Positions 1 through 5,495 of a DNA stretch of 7,664 nt are shown here, in pieces. The stretch lies in the NCBI GenBank assembly GCA_964404235.1, contig CAYOJL010000087.1, forward strand, positions 1 to 7,664. Reading direction: 5' to 3'. Positions within the stretch are counted from its first letter, which is position 1, and each line of letters opens with the position of its first letter. This stretch comes from CACEUX01 sp964404235. GTDB taxonomy: Bacteria; Fidelibacterota; Marinisomatia; Marinisomatales; UBA1611. The notes beneath the pieces were generated by a model. That model did no database searches, was not told where the DNA came from, and worked only from the letters and a program-made list of their open reading frames with translations. Both the position numbers and the translations under genes were made by a program.

Positions 1-287
1 GTTCCACCGGTCCATATTCACTCATAACACAACAGCCCTTAGGCGGTAAAGCACAATTTGGCGGGCAACGTCTTGGTGAGATGGAGGTCTGGGCCCTGCA
101 AGCGTATGGTGCTGCTCATACATTACATGAATTATTAACTGTTAAATCAGATGATGTAGAAGGCAGGTCCAAAGTATATAATTCAATCGTTAGAGGGGAG
201 CAAATGCCAGCATATTCAGCACCAGAATCCTTTAACGTAATGATAAAAGAATTGCAAGGTCTTTGCATAGACGTGGAACTTGATTAA
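1..287 (+). CDS. rpoB: RNA polymerase beta subunit, C-terminal end (partial)
   Basis: This is the last 94 complete codons of the beta subunit of the core RNA polymerase; the 5' part lies outside the window, and the first two bases finish a split codon. The reading frame starts at base 3 and ends with TAA at 285-287. The visible protein opens with STGPYSLITQQPLGGKAQFG and continues through GGQRLGEMEVWALQAYGAAH and TVKSDDVEGR. This is the near-invariant C-terminal region of beta that packs against beta' and forms part of the clamp and switch region. The tail ESFNVMIKELQGLCIDVELD resembles FCB-group beta subunits. The gene ends 18 nt before rpoC, whose ribosome binding site fills that gap, so the two subunits are almost certainly co-transcribed. 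The ATG at 81 is an internal Met, not a gene start. Identity is certain. Confidence 0.98.
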   Translation, partial: STGPYSLITQQPLGGKAQFGGQRLGEMEVWALQAYGAAHTLHELLTVKSDDVEGRSKVYNSIVRGEQMPAYSAPESFNVMIKELQGLCIDVELD

Positions 288-290
288 CCC

Positions 291-297
291 AAAGGAG
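291..297 (+). promoter_or_regulatory. Ribosome binding site of rpoC
   Basis: AAAGGAG lies 8 nt upstream of the TTG at 306. It is a strong Shine-Dalgarno match at good spacing, and it decides the non-ATG start of rpoC: no in-frame ATG lies between the upstream stop (285-287) and the TTG, and the next in-frame Met codon is about 100 codons downstream. Confidence 0.85.
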
Positions 298-305
298 AAA
301 TAATT

Positions 306-3300
306 TTGACTTACATTCAATCAAACCCAGTTGATACATCTAAAGAATATAATTCAATTACTATTGGCTTATCTTCTCCTGAAAAGATTCTTCAGCGTTC
401 ATATGGTGAAGTATTAAAACCAGAAACAATAAACTATCGTTCATATAAACCAGAGAAAGATGGCCTTTTTTGTGAAAAGATATTCGGACCTGTAAAGGAT
501 TATGAGTGTCATTGTGGTAAATATAAGGGAATTAGATACCGTGGTATTATATGTGATAGATGTGGTGTAGAAGTAACACGTAAGAAAGTTCGTCGAGAAC
601 GTATGGGGCATATAACCCTAGCAGTGCCTGTAGTCCATATATGGTATTTGCGTTCTATTCCTAGTAAGCTGAGTTATTTGGCTGGGAAAAGTACAAAAGA
701 GCTAGAAAGAGTTATTTATTATGAGATGTTCATGGTGGTAGAGCCCGGCGATAGTGGTCTTGAAAAATTTGAATTGATTGAAGAAGATGAATACCTTGAT
801 TATGAGGAGCAGTTTGGGTATATGGCAGTTTCTGAAGAGGATAGAGATAATGAGAATTATTTCTATGCGATTATGGGTGGGGAAGCGATGAAAGAAATGC
901 TTTCAAGATTAAATATTGTGGATTTGAAAAATGAACTAATTGATATTGTCAAAACCTCAAAATCAAAGCAAAAACGTGGAGATGCTCTTAAGCGTTTAAA
1001 AGTAGTCCAATCTTTTGTTGCGGATCCAACAAAAAAGCGCATTAATAAACCCGAATGGATGATTGTGTCGATTTTACCAGTTATTCCGCCAGAGCTTCGT
1101 CCATTGGTTCCTTTAGAGGGAGGGAGATTTGCTGCTTCAGATTTAAATGATTTATATAGGCGCATTATTATTAGGAATAATCGGTTGAAGCAGTTGATGG
1201 AGATTAAAGCTCCAGATGTCATTCTTAGAAATGAAAAAAGGATGCTGCAAGAAGCAGTTGATGCGCTATTCGATAATAATAGGCGTAAAACTGCCATAAG
1301 AAGTGGTTCACGAAGACCTTTAAAATCACTTTCTGATATGCTTAGAGGAAAGACTGGTCGTTTTAGGCAAAATTTACTTGGTAAACGTGTAGATTATTCT
1401 GGACGTTCAGTCATAGTTGTTGGTCCTCAGCTACAATTACATGAATGTGGAATGCCTAAAAATATGGCATTAGAACTTTTTAAGCCACATATGATACATG
1501 AGCTTATGGCTAGAGGCTACACACAGACTCCTAGAAGTGCAAAATTAATGGTAGAAAATCAAGAACCAGTTGTTTATAAGGTACTTGAATATGTTGTTCA
1601 AGATCATCCTGTATTGCTTAACCGTGCTCCAACTTTACACAGATTAGGGATTCAAGCTTTTCAACCTGTACTTGTTGATGGAAAAGCTATACAGCTTCAT
1701 CCTCTAGTTTGTTCTGCTTTCAATGCTGATTTTGATGGTGATCAAATGGCTGTCCATGTTCCACTTGCACTTGAGGCTCAGATGGAAGCTAGAATGCTAA
1801 TGTTATCCAGTCATAATATTTTACACCCAGCTAATGGTCAGCCAATAGCTGTTCCATCTCAAGATATGGTCTTAGGTTGTTATTATCTTACAAGGCCTAA
1901 AAAAGGAGGTAAGGGTGAAGGTAAAATACTTGGCTCTATAGAAGAAGGACTCTTGGCTTACGAAAATAAAGCAGTCGATTTACATTCTATTGTTGATTTA
2001 CGCCGTAATGATGAATGGATTAAAAAGACTACTGTTGGAAGAATTATTTTTAACTCAATACTACCTGATGGTTTAGATTTTGTTAATGATATTGTAGATA
2101 AGAAACTTCTTACTAAGATTGTAAATAATGCATATTTAATTGCTGGTAACTATCAAACGGTATCGTTTCTTGATCGGTTGAAAGATTTAGGATTTGGTAT
2201 GGCTACCATGAGTGGAGCTTCCATCGCAATTAGTGATGTCCTTATACCTGATGAAAAGTATGAAATACTAGATAAAGCTCAGAAAGAAGTTGATGATATC
2301 AAAAATAAGTTTGATCGACATATTTTAACTGATGGTGAAAGGTATAATAAAGTCATTGATATATGGACTCACACAGCTAATCAAATGGCAACGACAATGA
2401 TGGGTGCTCTAAAAGAAGATAGGCAGGGATTTAATCCCGTATTTATGATGGCAGATTCAGGAGCTAGAGGATCGCAAGATCAAATTAAACAATTAGCAGG
2501 TATGAGAGGCTTAATGGCTAAACCTCAAAAATCTATGAAAGGTGGTGTAGGCGAAATTATTGAATCTCCAATTACATCAAATTTTAAAGAAGGTCTTTCT
2601 GTATTTGAATATTTTATTTCTACACATGGAGCAAGGAAAGGTCTAGCAGATACTGCTCTTAAAACTGCTGATGCTGGATATTTAACCAGAAGACTTGTTG
2701 ATGTTGCACAAGATGTTGTCAGCTATATAACCGATTGTGGTACAATAAATGGAATAGTGATTTCAGATTTAAAAGAAGGTGAAAAGATTGTAGAGCCCCT
2801 TTCAGATCGTATTCTAGGTAGAACCATTCTCGATGATTTTATTATCAAAGGTGAAGTAGTTGTGAAAGCTGGTTCGGTTATTAATGAAGAGGAGGCAGAA
2901 TTAATTGGTGATAGTGGAGTCGAAAATGTACGTATTCGTTCTATTCTAACATGTGAAGCTAAAAGAGGATGTTGTGCTAAATGCTATGGTTGGGATCTTT
3001 CAACCCATAAATTAGTAGATATTGGTACTGCAGTTGGTATAAGGGCAGCCCAAAGTATTGGAGAGCCTGGCACACAATTGACCTTAAGAACTTTTCATAT
3101 TGGAGGTACTGCTACACGTATTATTGAGCAATCTGAAATGGTTTCTAAAAGGCCTGGAATTGTAAAATTCTCTGATAATTATGATTTTGCAGATACGATA
3201 GATGAAACTGGTACAAAGGTCACTAGATGCATGGTGCGTCATTCTAAACTTTTCATATTAGATGCAGATGGCAATGAAAATGCTACATTTAATGTACCTT

Positions 3301-4547
3301 ACGGATCAACAGTATTTGTAAATGAAGGAGAGAAAGTATCAGCACAAACAACATTAATAAAATGGGATCCTTATACAGATATAATATTGGCAAGAGAAAC
3401 AGGTCATGTTTCATTAAATGATTTTCTTGAAGGCGAGACCTATGCTGTAGAAGCTGTTGAAGGTGGTAAGAAGCAGATGGTGGTTGTGGAAGCGCGTGAC
3501 CGTAAACTGAGTCCTCATATTGAAATTGTTAATAAGGATGGTAAGATACTTGCCGGAGGCACTATTCTTCCAGTTAAGGCGACATTAGTTGTTATTGATA
3601 AGCAAAAGGTCCAAAGAGGGCAAACTTTGGTAAAAATACCAAAAGAAGTTGGTAAGTCTAGGGATATTACTGGTGGTTTGCCACGTGTGGCTGAATTGTT
3701 TGAAGCGCGCAAGCCAACACATCCAGCTGTAATGACTGAAATAAATGGAACGGTACGTTTTGGAGAAACAAAAAGAGGCGTTAGGAAAATACATGTTATG
3801 GGAGGAGATGGAGAAGAAAGAACCTATTCTATTCCATATGGTAAACACGTTATAGTTCATGAAGGAGATTTTATTAATGCAGGTACGAACTTATGTGAAG
3901 GTGCAATATCTCCTGGTGATATTCTTCATGTTTTAGGGCCAGCTGCGGTAAGGGATTACCTCGTAAATGAGATTCAAGAGGTTTATCGTCTTCAAGGCGT
4001 CAAAATCAATGATAAACATATTGAAGTAATAGTTAGTCAAATGATGCAAAAAGTCAGTGTAAAAGACCCTGGTGATACTAGATTCCTCGAAGAAGACCGT
4101 GTTGCAAAGCGTGAGTTTTTTAATGAAAATGAAAGAATTGGACAGATGATAATTGTTAATGATATTGGTGATTCAGATTTTGAAAAAGGTACAATGGTTG
4201 ATAGAAATGAATTTCTCGATGCAAATAAAGAGTTAAAAACCGAAGGTAAAGAAGTTGCTACCTATCAAAAGACAAAACCTGCCACATTTGAGCCGATTTT
4301 AATGGGTATTACTAGGGCATCGCTCAATACCGAAAGTTTCATTTCTGCAGCATCATTCCAAGAGACAACACGAGTGTTGACAGATGCTTCAACAGCAGGT
4401 AAGACGGATTATTTACAGGGTTTAAAAGAAAATGTAGCAGTCGGTCGATTGATTCCTGCGGGTACAGGTACACCAGCATTTAATGATCTTATGGTTGGTA
4501 TTAGTGATGTAGATGATGAAGTTGAAATGGGAGATGCTGTTGCATGA
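306..4547 (+). CDS. rpoC: DNA-directed RNA polymerase beta' subunit
   Basis: This is the catalytic large subunit of RNA polymerase, 1413 residues (E. coli 1407), and it looks intact. The N-terminal zinc ribbon has C68, C70, C83 and C86. The switch 2 region with LGKRVDYSGRSVI lies near 354-372. The NADFDGD active-site loop spans 473-479, and D475, D477 and D479 bind the catalytic Mg. The bridge helix around 766-803 contains STHGARKGLADTALKT. The second zinc site uses C811, C883, C890 and C893, with an extra adjacent C889. The trigger loop (GTQLTLRTFHIGG, 922-934) keeps R928 and H931 and has Leu927 where E. coli has Met932. About 180 residues (roughly 939-1116) interrupt the trigger loop, matching the position and size of the SI3 insertion; GGLPRVAELFEAR resumes at 1123. 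The C-terminal GITRASL, SAASFQETTRVL and GLKENVAVGRLIPAGTG blocks are present. The TTG start is chosen from the ribosome binding site and from N-terminal conservation. Confidence 0.98.
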   Translation: MTYIQSNPVDTSKEYNSITIGLSSPEKILQRSYGEVLKPETINYRSYKPEKDGLFCEKIFGPVKDYECHCGKYKGIRYRGIICDRCGVEVTRKKVRRERMGHITLAVPVVHIWYLRSIPSKLSYLAGKSTKELERVIYYEMFMVVEPGDSGLEKFELIEEDEYLDYEEQFGYMAVSEEDRDNENYFYAIMGGEAMKEMLSRLNIVDLKNELIDIVKTSKSKQKRGDALKRLKVVQSFVADPTKKRINKPEWMIVSILPVIPPELRPLVPLEGGRFAASDLNDLYRRIIIRNNRLKQLMEIKAPDVILRNEKRMLQEAVDALFDNNRRKTAIRSGSRRPLKSLSDMLRGKTGRFRQNLLGKRVDYSGRSVIVVGPQLQLHECGMPKNMALELFKPHMIHELMARGYTQTPRSAKLMVENQEPVVYKVLEYVVQDHPVLLNRAPTLHRLGIQAFQPVLVDGKAIQLHPLVCSAFNADFDGDQMAVHVPLALEAQMEARMLMLSSHNILHPANGQPIAVPSQDMVLGCYYLTRPKKGGKGEGKILGSIEEGLLAYENKAVDLHSIVDLRRNDEWIKKTTVGRIIFNSILPDGLDFVNDIVDKKLLTKIVNNAYLIAGNYQTVSFLDRLKDLGFGMATMSGASIAISDVLIPDEKYEILDKAQKEVDDIKNKFDRHILTDGERYNKVIDIWTHTANQMATTMMGALKEDRQGFNPVFMMADSGARGSQDQIKQLAGMRGLMAKPQKSMKGGVGEIIESPITSNFKEGLSVFEYFISTHGARKGLADTALKTADAGYLTRRLVDVAQDVVSYITDCGTINGIVISDLKEGEKIVEPLSDRILGRTILDDFIIKGEVVVKAGSVINEEEAELIGDSGVENVRIRSILTCEAKRGCCAKCYGWDLSTHKLVDIGTAVGIRAAQSIGEPGTQLTLRTFHIGGTATRIIEQSEMVSKRPGIVKFSDNYDFADTIDETGTKVTRCMVRHSKLFILDADGNENATFNVPYGSTVFVNEGEKVSAQTTLIKWDPYTDIILARETGHVSLNDFLEGETYAVEAVEGGKKQMVVVEARDRKLSPHIEIVNKDGKILAGGTILPVKATLVVIDKQKVQRGQTLVKIPKEVGKSRDITGGLPRVAELFEARKPTHPAVMTEINGTVRFGETKRGVRKIHVMGGDGEERTYSIPYGKHVIVHEGDFINAGTNLCEGAISPGDILHVLGPAAVRDYLVNEIQEVYRLQGVKINDKHIEVIVSQMMQKVSVKDPGDTRFLEEDRVAKREFFNENERIGQMIIVNDIGDSDFEKGTMVDRNEFLDANKELKTEGKEVATYQKTKPATFEPILMGITRASLNTESFISAASFQETTRVLTDASTAGKTDYLQGLKENVAVGRLIPAGTGTPAFNDLMVGISDVDDEVEMGDAVA

Positions 4548-4639
4548 TTGGCATAAATAAATTTCAAATGTTAAGTGTTCTTTTTTATGATTTTTGTGTA
4601 ATTTTGTTGGCTTTGGATGAAATGAAATGCCGACGATAA
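4544..4639 (+). other. Candidate small ORF bridging rpoC and rpsL (31 codons)
   Basis: An ATG at 4544 overlaps the rpoC stop as ATGA and opens a 31-codon frame that runs to TAA at 4637-4639, 13 nt inside rpsL. GGGAG at 4529-4533, within the last rpoC codons, sits 10 nt upstream of this ATG and could serve as a ribosome binding site. The predicted peptide has a polar start, a hydrophobic middle (MLSVLFYDFCVILLAL, with one Asp) and a charged end (DEMKCRR). It could be a single membrane-like helix, or simply what a T-rich spacer encodes in this frame. I recognise no family. In Bacillus-type operons an L7Ae-like gene occupies this slot, but that protein is much longer and unrelated in appearance. 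A chance open frame remains possible. A coupling peptide that carries ribosomes from rpoC into rpsL is the main alternative. Confidence 0.25.
4548..4626 (+). other. T-rich rpoC-rpsL spacer
   Basis: This 79-nt gap is the longest in the window. It is strongly T-rich, especially at 4580-4608. I see no GC-rich stem before a T run, so no intrinsic terminator is supported and read-through from rpoC into rpsL is expected. Only weak promoter-like strings are present. The small ORF at 4544-4639 spans the whole gap without a stop. Confidence 0.5.
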
Positions 4640-4998
4640 ATCAACTAGTTAGAAAAGGCCGGAAGCGAATTTTAAAGAAAACAAGTACTCCGGCCCTAAT
4701 GAGTAACCCTCAAAAAAGAGGCGTTTGTACACGTGTATATACGACAACGCCAAAAAAACCAAACTCAGCTTTAAGAAAAGTTGCTAGGGTAAGGTTAACA
4801 AATGGAATGGAAGTTGCAGCATATATACCTGGTGAAGGCCATAATTTACAGGAACATAGTATAGTTCTCATTGAAGGTGGTCGTGTTAAAGATTTGCCAG
4901 GAGTGCGATACCATGTGGTTAGAGGAACTCTAGATACTGCAGGCGTTAGTGATCGTAGAACAAGTCGCTCTAGATATGGTGCAAAAAAACCAAAGTAG
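4627..4998 (+). CDS. rpsL: 30S ribosomal protein S12
   Basis: S12 sits at the decoding centre of the small subunit, contacts 16S rRNA helices 27 and 44, and helps monitor codon-anticodon pairing. The 123 residues match the usual bacterial length. The N-terminus MPTINQLVRKGRKR is canonical and fixes the start at this ATG rather than the ATGs 5 and 10 nt upstream. The PKKPNSALRK loop has K43 and K44, and the second loop RVKDLPGVRYH has K88 and D89. The Lys residues in these two loops are the classic sites of streptomycin-resistance changes, and they appear wild type here. The Asp of KDLPG is the residue beta-methylthiolated in many bacteria. The Shine-Dalgarno is weak (GGA at 4615-4617, 9 nt away). 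Initiation may therefore rely on ribosomes arriving from upstream. Confidence 0.98.
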   Translation: MPTINQLVRKGRKRILKKTSTPALMSNPQKRGVCTRVYTTTPKKPNSALRKVARVRLTNGMEVAAYIPGEGHNLQEHSIVLIEGGRVKDLPGVRYHVVRGTLDTAGVSDRRTSRSRYGAKKPK

Positions 4999-5012
4999 AA
5001 TATAATTGAATC

Positions 5013-5016
5013 AGGA
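5013..5016 (+). promoter_or_regulatory. Possible closely spaced ribosome binding site of rpsG
   Basis: AGGA is the only Shine-Dalgarno-like string before rpsG, but it ends just 2 nt before the ATG, tighter than the usual 5-9 nt. An in-frame TGA at 5007 rules out any start upstream of that point. The remaining upstream codons are ATC, AGG and ATT. The ATG at 5019 is therefore the best start, and initiation probably depends on coupling to rpsL. Confidence 0.35.
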
Positions 5017-5018
5017 TT

Positions 5019-5483
5019 ATGAGACGTAGAAGACCAGAACGAAGGCAAGTATTACCTGACCCAGTTTATAATGATAAGATGGTTGCTAAATTTGTCAATT
5101 ATGTTATGAGTAGGGGTAAAAAGGGAGTTGCGGAAAAAATATTTTATGGCGCAATGGACCAAATAAAGCAACGTACAAAAACAGATGGTATGGTAATATT
5201 TGAAAAGGCCATAGAAAATGCTTCCCCTGCTGTTGAAGTAAAATCTAGGAGGATTGGAGGGGCTACATATCAGGTTCCAATAGAAGTACCTAAGAATAGA
5301 CGATTTTACCTAGCATCTCAATGGATCATAAATGCAGCCGTTGGCAGATCAGGCAAACCAATGTCTGAAAAATTGGCCTCGGAATTGATTTCTGCTGCGA
5401 ATGGAGAAGGTGGCGCAATTAAGAAAAAAGATGATACACATCGCATGGCAGAAGCAAATAAAGCATTTGCACATTTTAGATAA
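5019..5483 (+). CDS. rpsG: 30S ribosomal protein S7
   Basis: S7 is a primary 16S rRNA-binding protein that nucleates assembly of the 30S head and lines the E site and mRNA exit channel. The 154 residues are close to the normal bacterial size of about 156. Recognisable blocks are the basic N-terminus MRRRRPERRQVLPDP, the helix VAKFVNYVMSRGKK, the core VEVKSRRIGGATYQVPIEV (72-90), and the C-terminal DTHRMAEANKAFAHFR. Two positions look unusual: Pro91, where VR(P) is common, and Gln101 in LASQW, where an Arg before Trp is expected from memory of the family. The gene starts 20 nt after rpsL. That gap is much shorter than the E. coli rpsL-rpsG spacer, where S7 binds to repress its own operon, so that form of autoregulation is unlikely here. 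Confidence 0.97.
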   Translation: MRRRRPERRQVLPDPVYNDKMVAKFVNYVMSRGKKGVAEKIFYGAMDQIKQRTKTDGMVIFEKAIENASPAVEVKSRRIGGATYQVPIEVPKNRRFYLASQWIINAAVGRSGKPMSEKLASELISAANGEGGAIKKKDDTHRMAEANKAFAHFR

Positions 5484-5484
5484 C

Positions 5485-5488
5485 AGGG
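5485..5488 (+). promoter_or_regulatory. Ribosome binding site of fusA
   Basis: AGGG is 7 nt upstream of the TTG at 5496 and is the only Shine-Dalgarno-like string in the 12-nt rpsG-fusA gap. It is a weak match at normal spacing. It supports the TTG start, which is also forced by the protein: the next in-frame Met (codon 15) lies immediately before the P-loop and would delete the first beta strand of the G domain. Confidence 0.6.
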
Positions 5489-5495
5489 TCTTGAA

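Noticed and set aside
863..1297. Antisense open frame of 144 codons opposite rpoC
   Set aside because: It lies wholly within the conserved rpoC coding region, has no recognisable protein features, and is a shadow of sense-strand codon bias.
3515..3860. Two overlapping antisense open frames opposite the 3' part of rpoC
   Set aside because: They overlap each other in different frames and sit opposite conserved beta' sequence, with no recognisable domain.
4548..4576. TTGGCA, a 17-nt gap, then TTAAGT as a possible sigma-70 promoter for rpsL
   Set aside because: The -35 is fair but the -10 matches only 3 of 6 positions, too weak to call.
4599..4606. TAATTTTG, a perfect match to the Bacteroidetes-type TAnnTTTG -7 element, before rpsL
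   Set aside because: There is no TTTG/TTG -33 partner at the expected distance, the host phylum is uncertain, and the surrounding T-rich sequence makes chance matches easy.
4580..4608. T-rich stretch after rpoC as an intrinsic terminator
   Set aside because: No GC-rich inverted repeat precedes the T runs. The only nearby stem (ATGC-TGTT-GCAT at the rpoC end) is 4 bp and does not extend.
5001..5006. Perfect TATAAT between rpsL and rpsG
   Set aside because: There is no -35-like element at 16-18 nt upstream, and transcription would begin only a few bases before the rpsG start. It is probably chance in an AT-rich gap.
4710..5048. Antisense open frame across rpsL and the start of rpsG
   Set aside because: Its span is explained by two highly conserved ribosomal protein genes on the other strand, and the predicted protein has no family-like features.
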